Shown: positions 1-12,364 of the stretch, piece by piece
Numbering within the stretch: the first letter of the stretch is position 1
Layout of the letters: each line of letters starts with the position of its first letter
Assembly: GCA_003008705.1 (NCBI GenBank)
Contig: PDUO01000028.1
Span: 627,214 to 691,213 of the forward strand
From: Pezicula radicicola
Lineage: Eukaryota; Ascomycota; Leotiomycetes; Helotiales; Dermateaceae
Reading direction: 5' to 3'
DNA: 64,000 nucleotides
Notes under the pieces: generated by a model
Seen by the model: only the letters and a program-made list of their open reading frames with translations
What the model was told of the DNA's origin: nothing
Database searches by the model: none
Program-made: the position numbers and the translations under genes

Positions 1-210
1 GTCAGGCATGAGAACAGTTTTCAAGCGCATGACGGATCAAGCAGGGCAAAGAGATGGATACCACTATATTGTGCCATGGAACTTCCTATCGACGGGTAGA
101 GAGGGATATTATTTTAAGTCAACAATCTGTGATTCGATCTTACAAGATCTGAAATACAAGGCTTAATTAGGAAGAAAAAGATTATAAACCCAATTATATG
201 AATGAAACAC

Positions 211-1038
211 TCAAACAGTTTGCCCCGGAATAACCTGATACTCGACATCACCTTCATCCACGAGCAAAAATCCATCAGTTTCAGCAGTATGTCCTTGAAT
301 TTCCCACTCGTCATTATCGATTTTCCGAATAACATCTCTACCGTCGTCCATCACCGCATGTCTATTATAATCCACATCTTTGTAAGAATCTTTCCCCTTC
401 GACTTGATCTTCACAACCTGATACGCAAAAACACAATCTGGCAGTTTCTCAATCTTCACCGTCTCTGCTACCTTGTTCTCATATTTCCCCTTCGGTCCTA
501 TGTTAACTGGGGCAGCTATAGCCGTAAGGTCTACTCCGACATTCCCGCTATAGCCATGTTTCGTCGAAACTGTGCTTTCCATGCTTACTCCATGAGCTGT
601 CTTAATCCCCGTGATCATGTAGACTGGTTCCTTCCACCAACCATCTTGCACATGATTCAAGACTTCGTCATTGCGCATGCTTTTCTTAATAAGCTCCACA
701 TCCGGTTGAAACCATCGGGTCTCCATTTTCGCGACTTTGTAAGTCTTGTGCCTCTCATGGCCACGCGTATATTCAGCGTCGCCTCCAATACCGACGATTT
801 GGAGAAAGCTCGTGAATATTCCCATGGATCCTTCGCGCAGCTCTTCTGCACTTTTGCTCCAGTTGATGGTTGGCGCGGGAGCATAGATAGACGAGGCTGG
901 GATCGAAACCTCTTTTCCTTTGTTGAGAGAGCGGTGCGGCTTTTTGACATCGTAGAGGATGGTGCCTAGTTTGAGCGGTCCGTCTGGTGGAAAGTCCCAG
1001 TTTGGAGCCAGCTGATAGGACTTGATCTCTGCAGCCAT
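211..1038 (-). CDS. Hypothetical protein, candidate fungal gasdermin-like protein
   Basis: Single-exon gene of 275 residues starting at an ATG. The N-terminus reads APNWDFPPDGPLKLGTILYD, followed by a Pro-His-Arg-Ser-Leu block. A later block reads EPVYMITGIKTAHG. I associate this layout (PPDGP-LG-I near residue 15, PVYMITG near the middle, about 270 residues, predominantly beta-type composition, no signal peptide) with a very common fungal family that I believe includes the gasdermin-like RCD-1/HET-Q1 proteins. That link is from memory of the pattern, not an alignment. Family knowledge: those proteins are pore-forming cell-death effectors, activated in some cases by cleavage of a short C-terminal tail by a subtilase. 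The tail here is acidic (DEGDVEY). No protease gene is adjacent; the nearest subtilase starts about 26 kb away. That this is a real gene is likely; the function is uncertain. Confidence 0.55.
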   Translation of the reverse strand: MAAEIKSYQLAPNWDFPPDGPLKLGTILYDVKKPHRSLNKGKEVSIPASSIYAPAPTINWSKSAEELREGSMGIFTSFLQIVGIGGDAEYTRGHERHKTYKVAKMETRWFQPDVELIKKSMRNDEVLNHVQDGWWKEPVYMITGIKTAHGVSMESTVSTKHGYSGNVGVDLTAIAAPVNIGPKGKYENKVAETVKIEKLPDCVFAYQVVKIKSKGKDSYKDVDYNRHAVMDDGRDVIRKIDNDEWEIQGHTAETDGFLLVDEGDVEYQVIPGQTV

Positions 1039-1539
1039 ATTGATTACATGTATCTAATACGATGAACATGCATGAAACAAAATTTGAGAGACGTAAAGGT
1101 GGGAAAGGGGAGGATTGCAAGATCTAATAGAGCTGGATACTTGCATTACTTTCTCTTATGCATGTGAGGTTCGCTTAGCTTAGGCATGTTATTTGCCTGT
1201 GATAGAATGAATGCGGTGTGCCAACTCGCTCACTGGACTCGCTTCACTCTGGGCTAAAGCCACTATCAGTCTTACAGCGCACATTTACGGGGTTGTTATG
1301 GTCGTGCGAAGTTTTCATAAGTACCCTCTTAATCACAGATCACAGACAGCTACTGTATTCCTAAGCGAGCGGTTTGTTCGTCCTCTTGTACTACTAGAAA
1401 GTGGTTTAAGAAGAACGCAGTAGAAGAAGGGGATATTCGCAAACAGCATACAGCCAGAACCAATATTTACGTCTATCTATATCTATAGTACCTATATACA
1501 TATATACAACCATCTAAATTTCTAACTTTTAACTTTCTT
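1039..1539. other. Intergenic, no gene seen
   Basis: Upstream region of the preceding minus-strand gene and downstream region of the SPX-EXS gene. It has only short open frames without homology that I recognise, and a T/A-rich stretch (tatctatatctatag) near 1475-1510 just beyond the SPX-EXS stop codon that may belong to its 3' UTR. Confidence 0.5.
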
Positions 1540-3949
1540 CTAAACCATCCCATCAACTCCAGCAGCACTCTTTTCATCCTGGCCAAAAAGCGCCAGTTCC
1601 TCACGCGTAATTAACTGGTATGGAAGCTCCAGTTGTCTATAAGCCTTCAAACCACCTAGATTTGCACAATGCTCATTCTCGACCCTTAGTAACATCCACA
1701 TACTTCTTCTTGTCACCTCCCCAAAGCCAACTAGAAAGCTAACAAGAACCTGGAACCTCTCGCTGTGTGCGAACAGTACCAATAATACCCAGGTAAAACG
1801 AAACATGACGTTAAGAATTGCGATTGCAATGTAGATAGATTTTGACTTGAATACGCGGGTGGGGCGTAAGGTAGGAGTCAGAATTGAGGTATTAGGAGCG
1901 AATAATGAGAAATCCATGTAAATGTCCCAGATTGCTGGTCAGTTGTCAGTACAAGGACAGTATAGGAAAGCAGACAATAGACTTACAACTATAAACAGCG
2001 TTGATAACAGCGGCGATTATAAGAAGAATAAGATTAATAAAACTTCCGTCTAATCGGTAGAAGCTAAGTGTGATAGTGAAAAGTAAGGAAAATATATATT
2101 TTCCACCATTGACAAGGTGTGGAAAAGCCGCCATGCTGTCATTATAGCGCCGGAGGCATTGTAAAAGCCGCCATATAGCCGGTAGACCAGCTACCAGAGT
2201 CGCTGCAAAAATATGGTTGATGTCGCATTGAGCACCATCGAATTGGACAGAATACATGCACACGAAAAAGCCGATATTCTATGGATAATGAACGTTAGCC
2301 TTGAGCTGATCTAGTGGGAATAATGAGGGTAAATTACCCCTAGAGAAAACCCAAGCGACGTGTACATATCCCCCAAGAAGACATCACGGAACTCAACAGT
2401 GTTTAAACCAGCTGTGAATAAATGATACTGCATGTGGATGTTAGCAAGTTGGCACAAGCATCTTATAACGAAGGAGACATACATGTGAAATAAGGAACCA
2501 CTTTCTACTTTGTGGGCCCATAATAGGGGCGGGGAAGAAAATAATTAACAGAGTGAGACCTATTAAAAAGGCTGGCCAGTAGAGAAAGAATATGGAGAAA
2601 GCCTCGATTTCGAGTCGGAAATTGGCGTAAACGGTGATGCCTAGAAGTAGCAAAAATGCATTTGGATATTTGGCTAGCTCGGACACTGATAGATTATTTC
2701 GCCGATCAAACTCGAAAATAAAGGTATAGTTGATCTTGTGTGACAGCCAGATGCTACAGTTGTAACAGAACATGGAAAATAGATAGAGCATTAGGAAATA
2801 GCCTCCATATATTTGCAAAAGTACCTTAGTATGGTACCGTACTAGAGGATCGGGGTCATCCAGGAATTGGATTGCGGAGGAGATTCCGTGGGCTAGGAAA
2901 ACTCCAGCGGTGCCCAAGAGGAGCCCGTTGCAAAAAGAGCGGCCAGTCTCGTCTCCAAAACCTTCGATAGTGGCCCTTAGCTTCTTCGTCGCACGCTTCT
3001 TATTGCCCTTCTCGAAATGTTCGGCATAGAGGTCTCTTGTCGAGGTGAGGAAGCTTTCCAGAAGAGTAGACTGGACGAAGTAACTCTGGTCTACCCTGAT
3101 ATTGTTGGATTTCATTGCTCCAAGATTGGGATCCGTAACTTTTTTATACTTCTTGTTGATTTTTCTGAAGGCTTTCTGGTTCAACAGCGCATATGACTTT
3201 AACATGTCCAGGGCTCCGTAAAATTCCTCTAACACAACCCTGAGCTGGCCCTTTGCAGAACGATAGGGTACTCCATGCGAAGATTTGCGAATATAATCTT
3301 GTCGTGCCACCTCAGCCTGAGATTTTTTGGGGGTTGGTGTGCGCTTAGCCGTAGTTTCGGGCCTCTGTTGTTGCATTTCTTGAAGCTGGTGTCGCAACAT
3401 CCCCAACCGATTCCGGGCCTCATCCTCTTTGAGCTTGTAGAATGCTTCAACCTTTTCAAGCTCTTCTCCCAGCCATGTATAGTACTCCTTCGTCCGCTGC
3501 TCTAACTGATTAAGAGCTTCCCTAGCCATCTTCAAATCCTGGTCCTCTGTTCGTGGAAGTAACGTGGGGAGTGTTGCTCGACCTAGGAATTCTAATCTCG
3601 GATTGACTTTTGTGTTTGAGAGTGGCACTGTATCCCCATATTCACTATCTCCAAAGCTGGATGAATCATCATCTTCTGAAACGCTGCTCTGAGAACCGCT
3701 GAACCGCGTCGTTTGCGAATAGGCTTCTGGTAATAAAAATGAGGGAGAGTTTAATTTAGCAGTAAGACTCCGTACTTGAATGGTGGATCGAGCGATGCCT
3801 TTGACGTGTTTTTTGCCGACTCTATAATTAAGATATTTTGGACGCCATTCTAAACCATAATTGATCCATCAGTTATGTATCTAAATGCTGTGGAAGGGGA
3901 GAATCGAACCAGGAGTGAGACTACGATCAAGTTCTTTGCCGAACTTCAT
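1540..3949 (-). CDS. SYG1: SPX-EXS domain protein, SYG1/XPR1-type phosphate exporter
   Basis: Five exons: 3910-3949, 2483-3849, 2338-2427, 1987-2278, 1540-1934 (727 residues). Exon 1 encodes MKFGKELDRSLTP and joins EWRPKYLNYRVGKKHVKGIA, the start of an SPX domain. The SPX core continues through a LNQKAFRKINKKYKK motif near residue 235. The C-terminal half is the EXS domain with several hydrophobic segments and the blocks VEFRDVFLGDMY, SSIWDIYMDFSLF and LLRVENEH. Family knowledge: SPX binds inositol pyrophosphates and EXS forms the phosphate export channel of XPR1; yeast Syg1 is related. The first intron has a weak donor (GTTCGA) but restores both frame and the canonical SPX sequence. The acidic/Ser stretch SEDDDSSSFGDSEYGD inside the SPX region is a typical variable loop. 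The protein is somewhat shorter than many fungal homologues, and no defect is visible. Confidence 0.92.
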
Positions 3950-4736
3950 CGTAGTATCTATTCAAAATACGTAGAATTTGCCACGCCAATGTTAAAGGAT
4001 TAGGCTGAAAGCTACCAAGATTAGGCGATGAAGGATGGTAGTTCAAAAATATTAGAAGATGGTATGGCCAGCACGCCAATGTGATAATGTCAAAGAATTA
4101 AGAAAGCTACAGAGATTATTTGCTGTGAGATGGGAGAGACTACATATAGGGACAAGACTTTTGACCGGCTACTATAGCCTCAAATATCTGGAGAAGTCTT
4201 GATTTCTAATTCTTGTGATACGAGTATATCTTGCATCTTTAGGCCAAGAACCCTTGGCTGTTTCCGGCCCCTTGAAGACGAGTTCATAAAATGACAGCCT
4301 TACCTACTACTCGAGTACCGGCCGATATGCCTTCGGACTACTTCGGTGCCAAATCTCCAAGTGCCAAGCCTTCGAATATCCCCGAAAAATAAGCTTCATC
4401 GTTTGTAAACGATTTTCGGGGTTCGCCAAAGCATGAAAAGCGAGAACGGGCACACGAGCAATTCCCATTTCGGGGTTTCAAACTCGACAAGGCAAATAAG
4501 CGAGCCAAAGTAAATCACACAACGGATTGTATTTTCATACAGTTGCACAGAAAGTACACTACCTTACATGCTGTTTGCTTACTTACCTACCAACTGTACC
4601 TACTTGTGTGTTAAAGTGGCTGACGCTAATTTCCGTGTCCTTCGGGGACTGTTGGTGGTGCACGTGACCGAAATTCGAAGTTCCTAAGACAATATCCCAT
4701 GTGGGAAAGGATTTGGCACTCTGCTCGTCTACAATT

Positions 4737-4806
4737 GCTTAACGCGTCTCAGAGGCAAATACAGGAAGTTTATGGGCTAAAACTGCTCTGTTTGATCGAT
4801 ACCTTA
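4737..4806 (+). repeat. Dispersed repeat, copy 1
   Basis: About 70 bp that align without gaps to 23524-23593: both contain gcttaac, then cgtctc, then caaatacaggaagtttat, then aactgct and tcgat at matching spacing. Most differences are scattered transitions and short clusters. This is a relic of a repeated element. No protein or terminal structure is recognisable around it. Confidence 0.7.
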
Positions 4807-5007
4807 TTATACCTCCCTGTGGCCTAAGCGTTGGCCAATACAAGGGAGGGGATACAGACTACCGGTAGATCCTAATGGAAGGGGTAAGGTACGAAAGGAC
4901 GAAGTATGTATGTTTTGATGGATTATCCCTACGGATATCGGACTGCACGCCTACTGCCGGCTTGGCTAAGAGCCTTCCTTCTTATATTCCTTACAGCCAA
5001 TGACCTA

Positions 5008-5438
5008 TGCGACGAGTTCATGAATCGCTTAAATTCATGATTCGGGGCCAAATTCATAAACCTATCAAGGAATTTATGAATTTGCCGACGCAGCTGCTAG
5101 AATTAAGAGCTCAATTAATAGTAACACCCCTATTTTCATTCCTTCCTCTGAAGTAATAAAGTAAGAGGGATCTATTATATCTATTCTATAATAATAATAA
5201 ATCTAATGCTCTATACAATTTATCTAATAATATAATAGTAGTATAAAGTAAGTTTAAAAACTACTTGAGTTTTAGTTGACTACCTAAATTATAGGATCTT
5301 AGCGCCCTAATAGGCTATGCGGTAATAGCCTCTGTAAGCCCTATAGTTATGCTGTCTACTAAATTTAATAAGTCTAATCTGTGTTTTACTAAATCTACAA
5401 CCGATTTATGAATTAAGCGATTCATGAACTCGCCGGCA
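5008..5438. mobile_element. MITE-like element with about 38-bp terminal inverted repeats
   Basis: The left end (5008-5045) and the reverse complement of the right end (5401-5438) share tgc..cgagttcatgaatcgctt and then aattcat..tcgg, with one 1-base gap. Just inside the left end there is a second perfect 12-bp inverted repeat, 5049-5060 against 5073-5084, with a 12-nt loop. The interior (5100-5400) is very AT-rich and encodes nothing recognisable. The size of about 430 bp without a transposase fits a non-autonomous DNA transposon. A clear target duplication was not found. Confidence 0.6.
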
Positions 5439-7311
5439 CAGACCTTATTTCTACGTCGTTCCTCGGAGTTGGCGGTAACAAACTTGAGGGTCGTCTCGTA
5501 ATTTCTTACTTCATGTGACGTGCTCAAAATAGAATTTAAAACAGTAAAGTCAGCAGTGGCTTAGTTCCCCACGCTTTTTGGCCCAAGCCAATTACTCATT
5601 CAGATGGTAACGTATCGTCCTATGTGGGAGACGACTCTGAAGTGAACGAAAGATGCAAAGCTGATGTTCTGAAAAGATAAATCACCCTATATTAGTAGGA
5701 GGAACAAGGCCAAGCATGGATTTCCTGGAGTCACACACTAAGCCTTATGTCCCAAGTTGCGATCCTTTTAACAGGATGATTTCAGATCTTGCTGGAATAT
5801 GGGCTTGGCACTCACCGCCAAGCACCAGAACTTCCAGAAGGTAACGTATGGCATATTCCGACCTTCTAGACGAACTTGAATCCCCACCCTTCTCCTTTTC
5901 ACACACCACCTGGTCTCTAAGTGACGTACTTTATTCATTCTCCAAACAACGAAATATCTTTAACTCGTATCCGCACCCTAATCCTGTCGTTCGCAAGGAA
6001 ACTTGGTTATATTTAGAGGAATTATAGGTAGGTAAGCTTTAAATCCTAAGCGAGCCAGTTGCTTGGTCCTGTCTAGAAAAGAGCTTAGCGAACACAAATC
6101 TATAATGATTGTAACAGGCGAGTAATGATCTCGCAAGATGTAGGTACAACTGACTCAAAGATGATTTAGATTTGAATACAAAGCTCGTACAAATTATCAT
6201 TCAATCATAGCTGGACTAAGTAAAATTAGACTTTGTCAGTGATATTAAAGTTAGTAATTGTGACTATCTTAACCATCTTTTAAATTCTTTCGAGTCATCC
6301 TCTCTGTTGTTCATCTTCTCTTCTGCTTCTTTATGCTCTATTTTGAACTTGCTTTCTCGAGAACTACTCTACAATCCATCGTCTTTGTTGTGCAGATTAT
6401 CTTCGTACTTCTTTTCGTCTTGTCTCCTCGCTTCGCTTGTATTATACCCACATTTAATAACTTTTCTATGTAGTAAAGATACAAATAGCGAGGTGATCGA
6501 GCTAGAATCTTTCATTGTGTGCAGCATATTTTTGCGAGGACATTGTACAATCGATCTGGCCTTAGCGAGCAACTTGAGCCATGTTCTGTTTTACTTACCG
6601 AGCACTTTGTATCTGCCTTATGCTTACTCTCTTCGTGTCTTAAACTTGCCCTGCATACCCATGGATGATAGTCAAGTTCAAATGGAAATGCTATGATGTG
6701 CGGGGGAGCTTGACTTGTAGTGTAATAAAGTGAAATTAAATATCTCCTACATGGCTAAGGACCACCTTAGGAGTGAGCTGGCCCGTGCACATCACTAACT
6801 AACGACATGTTGCAAAATGGGAGAATATATTGACGAATATATGGATCGGAAGTCAATGGATAGTTGCTTAATTTCTATAGGTAGGAAAATGAGAGTATAT
6901 ATACACAAATGAGAGAGAGTACTGAATCATACATAAACAACTTGCATAACATCAGAGAAACAGTCTAAATATATGGGAAACGCTTAGAAACCGACTGCCA
7001 GAATAATGTCGTCGGCTCATCTATGGCATGAACTGAATATAGGCAAGGTTTATGGTTTCTGAACTGAGTGGCAATACTGATATATTTGGCAACACGACAC
7101 TTGCTACCGATTCTATCGGCCTGCCTAAAAGTACATACGATTATATATATTTCTATTCTATAGCTATGTACTTTCTCTTTTTTATATGATTTTATTACTT
7201 TAAAGTTAGTTAAGCCTCGAATCCCCCTGTGCACATGCATAAATACATAGGAAGTAGTATATGCTTAATATTGAAGATCAAACTTATGTAACATCCAATC
7301 GTGCGCTCCAG

Positions 7312-7438
7312 CGATACGTCAATTCCCGGCGATACGACACTTTTGGGAAATTCTTTTGTAGTAAAATTACTAAAATTAATTTAAAAGGCCTAGGCTATCC
7401 CCTGAGCAAACAATTATATTAGGGGGGTGACGTATCGC
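7312..7438. repeat. Short inverted-repeat element
   Basis: GCGATACGTCA at 7312-7322 is inverted as TGACGTATCGC at about 7428-7438. A related cggcgatacgacac lies at about 7327. The roughly 105 bp between the arms are AT-rich. This could be a tiny MITE remnant; the evidence is limited to the inverted ends. Confidence 0.35.
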
Positions 7439-8433
7439 CGTGCTCCTATACCATGTAGGAGATAGCCCTTAAATAATACTCAACCTAATACTAAGAGTAG
7501 TGGCTGCTTTTAGTACAAATTGGTAACAATTAGAAGAAAAGATCCATTCTCATATCGTTTAAACTCCTTAGCTTGCGTCTTGTAAAAACTAATATTATAA
7601 CTAAGTAACACACTTAAGGGTAAAGTGGTACAATTTGCAAGGCCTAAGAATTACAACCACATCTTTGATCAGAAATATAGAAATTGCAAGGTTTTCCGAA
7701 AAGGTAGTCACTGTGCTGTGGCTAAGTTCAAAACCTTAGAATGAGTGGCTTAGTTGGCTACCTAGCTTAGTTTCACTTGAGTACAATAAGTAACATAAAT
7801 TTTGATAACTGACTGGCTTTGCGGAAAGAACTCGGTTTACTCTTTGGTAGATATTACACTGACTAAAGCTTATCTGAATATCAGTTCGTTGTAAATCGTT
7901 CATTTCTTAATCTGAAGATACTAAAGGCTTAATTGTTACGTTGGTTTTATTAGCTTGAGTGTATTGTCCTGTGTGGAAAGAGCTACTCGTTAAGTCTAGA
8001 GGAGGGAGGAATCACCTTAAGAGCTTACCCAATGAGTTGGTGGCAAAGAATGAATTAGATACCTAGTACGAATAAGAACACGTCTTCAAAATTCACTTAG
8101 TGCTGTGTTGTACTAATAGCAGCTAATACTTGAAGGTTGCTTTACTTTAAGTGTTCTTGGAGGTTTCGTTCTTGCCTTTTCCTTAAGTACAAAGCCGCTC
8201 TTTCCACGTGGAACAATTCGATTCCACTACTTAGGACTTAACTCTTGCCGTTGCTCCTAGAAATGACATAGCAAAACAACATCTTCTTCACAGCGTCTTC
8301 TATGCTTATATAATTTTGGTATCGCCTCTATTCAAAGTATACTTCACTGCCATTAACGATTCTGGAACGCTACCCATCATCCTCGGTGCTTCTTCCCAGG
8401 TTCTAGTGGCTCAACCACCACAAACCAAGCATC

Positions 8434-9880
8434 ATGAAAGGCTCTAATGGGACGGATTCCGCCGAAGGCGCTCCCCCTGATAGATGGGAATCAATTGGTA
8501 TGGATTTTATAGACTCAGCAAGTAAACGTTTTATCACTAGCTCTAGCTCTAAACTATGGACTGATGCAGTGTCGCAATAGGCAACGAAAGAAATGACCCG
8601 CCTTCAAATCGACCTATCTTTCGTCAAAATCATAATCCGAACAGCGCAGAAGCTCAAAACAACTCGGTCGCTGCTACTCGACGTCTGCGAAGCAAGAGTA
8701 AGGATGAGGCATATCGTCATAAGATGAAAGATTTCAATATGGTGTTTGGGACGTCTGGAAAAGACAATTTTGGAGATCTTCCCTCTTCCGAAATTTTCAG
8801 ACTCAAAGGGCCAAGTCATCCAGAGGATCTAGAGGCAGTTGACAAGGAAACTCGCGACAGAAGAAGTTCCAAATCAGCTGATGCAGGGTTTGAGAATGAG
8901 TCGGTGAAAACTTCAGACTTTAACTCGTTGGCTGAACTCTCTCAACATATCCAGAAGCTAAAGGGACCATACATGACCTCAAGTAGGAAGAAAACTGGCT
9001 TGTTGCCGAAGCCTTATTATGTTTCCGAAAGCGGGGAACCCTTCTTTGCCAACAATACCGGCTTTGAAAGACAAGAAGGGAAAGTTGAGGAATGCGAAGG
9101 AGAGGTTGAGTCGCGATGTGATTCGTCTACTCCGCAGATGGAGTCTAAGGAGCAGTCGAAAGTTGATGAACCACTTGATTAATCAATCTTTGAGGAACTC
9201 TTGCCTAACGATCGAGCAAAAGAACAAACAAAGGTCGACGCAGAAGAGCCAAAGTTTTAGGAAAGGCTCCCGAAAACGGCTGAGAGGAATACCACAAGTT
9301 GGCGGGTTATACGAAGTCAAATTGTGATTATTCTCATAAGGAGGCTGAGGATTTCTTCTTCAAGTGTTAGGAAGACATAACGTAGCGCCGTAGTAACCAC
9401 AGATGCAGAGATTGAATTTCAGAGTACGAGCTTTCAATCAACCACCCGAATTAAGTGATTTACTTAAGTCGAGTAAGTTGCAAAGTTCAGATAAATTGGA
9501 ATTCTTAGTAAGCTGCTGCACTTTTTTCTCTACCTAAAATATTGATCGCGTACCTAAAGAGTGGATTTTTAAGCGAGGTTCTAAGAGGAGAGTCTGGGGA
9601 GAAGGAATAGTTTGATACAAGAGAAAAGTGAAATTAAGTGTCTTCCGTTCACCACTCACGCAATGCTCAGTCAAGAAAGCATATGCGTCACATCAATCGA
9701 AGGCTGGCTGCTTTCATAGCTGCTCCCTCCTCATGTACAGAGGTTTCCAGAATGGTTGGTGGAATAAAGAGGGTTCGGATCTTAAGCATATCCATCTTCT
9801 GGGATATTAATTCTCTACTGGCAATTTTGTCTGCTGAACCATAAGGAAAGTAGCATCGAAGTAGATAGGCATAGCTGTGA
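8434..9880 (+). pseudogene. Decayed gene of unknown function
   Basis: An ATG at 8434 (MKGSNGTDSAEG) opens a good two-exon start: exon 8434-8497, intron 8498-8580 (GTATGG..AATAG), then an open frame to a TAA at 9180-9182. The resulting 221-residue product is hydrophilic and acidic with KLKGPYMTSSRKK and PYYVSESGEPFF blocks. Coding-like sequence clearly runs on past that stop: SIFEELLPNDRAKEQ, another in-frame stop at 9268, and after a frame change HKEAEDFFFKC, ISEYELSINHPN, VPKEWIFKRGSKRRVWGEG and LLMYRGFQNGWW. These later blocks are separated by stops. Several stops are one G-to-A or C-to-T change from Trp or Gln codons, as RIP would leave. I do not recognise the family. The alternative is a genuine 221-residue protein with chance coding-like downstream sequence. 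Confidence 0.5.
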
Positions 9881-12364
9881 TGAACATAATACCAGCAACC
9901 TGTACCTCAGACTTTCAGCGCTAATCGAACTGAGAGTAAATACATTTTCGTCAAATTTTAGGCAACACTTTAATTGAGCTACTCAGAATGTCTTGAAATT
10001 GGAGAGAGATATGGCAGTTGTCTTGTATCGATTTGATGATTAGGACCACTACATCTCTATTATCAAGACAGTTCAAGAGAACCAAATCGAATGTGCCAAA
10101 ACTTAAAAAATAGAGGTGTTGTACTGATATGGAAAGGTGAAAACGCCGAGGAAAATTCTCCTGCCATTGTCAGAATTTAAGTTGATATAACTAAGGCTCC
10201 TCCGACCAATGGGGCCTTCTAGCTTTCGCTGATTATCATATATTGCAAAAAGTACATGCTACCCAACACGATGCATCTCGAAGGTTTGGCAAATGCCGAT
10301 CTTAGCTTCCATCCAGCACGCACTCGCATCAACTGCACTTGCGAATGCCGAAAAGTTATATGATAAAATTCATCTGGTACATTGGATGTTCGAGTAATCG
10401 ATGCCCAGACTTTTTCCGGGGATTATTCTGATAGCTGGTCGACGACCTGTGACAGTGCTCTTTGGCCAACGGCTGCATCATCGAAAGCTTTTTGTCTTGA
10501 GCTCCAATTGGGATGGTTCGTACTGTTTGGGAGTGCCATGGAATGACGAGAAATAAGAATCCTGAAACAATGAAGAGAATCTTGCGCTTAGTGAGTATAT
10601 AAGCCTATTTGTTGAAGCTACCAGTGAAGTTTGAGGTTCAGGCGCTACCCGAATACGACCGAGTACTTCATCAGTACGAGTCGCCCAAGTGTTACCTTTT
10701 CCAGCTTACACATTCATCTCACCACATGAGAGTGCAACCAGAGAATCCTCCGCATCACGTCGTCTAGCTCCAACTGTTGACTACTGCACGCAAAGTATCA
10801 TAGAGCAGAGAGATTGGGTGCGCAATCTCATCAAGGCCGGCGAACACGACAAATGAAGAGACGAGCGCCTCCCTTCCTCCCCATTGCGCGCCTCGAGTTT
10901 ATCGCTGAATCATCGAGAGAACTCTGTACAGGGCAGTCAACCAATACCAAAACCATAGTGGGCGCAAGCGGGACATCATGGATGAGAAATAGCGGAGGAA
11001 GAAAGAGTTTATGAAAAGCCGTGGGTCGTGGGGTGGTTTTCATGAAAATCCACACCGGCCACGCAGTCGCGATGGCATTGCTCGGCCACGGAGTCCAATT
11101 CTGAGCGCTATCGGAGCGGAAGAACAATTCATTTTGGGATCTCCCAGCCCTGTTTTAGTGGACACCCGCTGTAGATTTGGGGCGATTTGCTGCCACAAAT
11201 AGACTTGGCTGAGTTTCAAGCTAAGCCTCCCTCCCCCCGGGATCTATTTGCAGGTTCCCGAACAAACTCGTCTTTTGACAGTGTGTGATGGTTCCTTTCG
11301 CATTATTCTCGCATTCTCCTCTGATGAACTCCAAGTTGTTTTTCATTCTCCGACACTTACTTAGTCTTGCCCAGTGGTAGTCGCAAGCAAAGTGTTTCGC
11401 TCCTGTGCAAATGCTTCAAGTGAGTATCATTCCATAGTTGGCCATTGTCTAACAATTAATGTTAGACGGGAACGCCCGGGCGGCCACATCCCTAAGTAGG
11501 CCTCGTAATCCAGTTCAGCTATATGATCTGTTATAAGCGTATAATCCTAGTTGGTTATCCCTTACCATTTTGACAACCACGCCCGAGTCGTGATCTTTTG
11601 TTGGATTATTGGGAGCTGTCGGAATCCACTCCACTGCCGGATCGTGAACTTCACCTGGTTTTACCTTGAAACGGCCCAATTCCGGTTCTAAGCGGGCCCA
11701 GAATTTGAATGGCAGTATGGAGCCTTGATTTGCATCGCAGTCTACAGTTCTATCACATGTTCACGAGCTTCAAGGCACAATACAGTAATGTTTCCCTAGA
11801 GGTCTGCTTCGGTGATCGACCGCAAGAGACAAATACAGAATTGCTAATACATCATGTGAAGTATGGCTACACCCAGGTTATCTCCAACAAGAATGCCATC
11901 TGGTTCAGGTAACTTCCGTATCTTGTTCCAAGCTGTGTTCTCTTGATGGTCCTCCACCCCATCCTCGCTTGTAAAATAAGCATGAGAATGCGGCTTAGTA
12001 TTGCTCCTTGTCGCTCGGGCCCAAGCCACACTGGGGGATACGTACCACTTCCAGTCTTGCACCCCACTGGCTCTGTACCGCATATAATTTCAATACCCAG
12101 AGGATAGCAATGCTTAAAATTCATTTGTCCCGTCGATTTTCATGCAAACGGGCCATTAAGTTAAGTATTCGCGTCGAGTGTCTCGTGGTTGTATGCACTT
12201 GATCCATGCAAAACTCACTTTTCTCTCGGGTTTTCTGAATATTTACATTTAGGACGCACAGCAACTTGGCATCATTTTTGTTTACCCAGATATTTTGTAC
12301 ACTAACTTGGCATCTTTTGGATTTGAGATTTTGTAGTCTTCTCGCTCTCAACGAACATCGCTCA
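9881..12364. other. Intergenic, no gene supported
   Basis: Only short open frames of at most 98 codons on either strand, with no family resemblance and no consistent splice structure. The last few hundred bases form the promoter and leader of the gene that starts at 12365. Confidence 0.45.

Larger units (their letters stand above)
3950..8433. other. Gene-poor, AT-rich, transposon-scarred interval
   Basis: About 4.5 kb without a supportable gene. Open frames are short, many start at non-ATG codons, and none resembles a known family. The interval holds a dispersed-repeat copy (4737-4806), a MITE-like element (5008-5438) and a second short inverted-repeat element (about 7312-7445). Base composition alternates between ordinary and strongly AT-rich stretches, typical of fungal repeat islands. 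Confidence 0.6.

Noticed and set aside
202..969. 255-codon open frame on the plus strand
   Set aside because: Lies antisense to the 275-residue gene at 211-1038, which has the better start and protein-like composition.
6307..6696. 129-codon frame on the plus strand
   Set aside because: Begins with TTG rather than ATG, is T-rich with hydrophobic low-complexity translation and has no splice or homology support.
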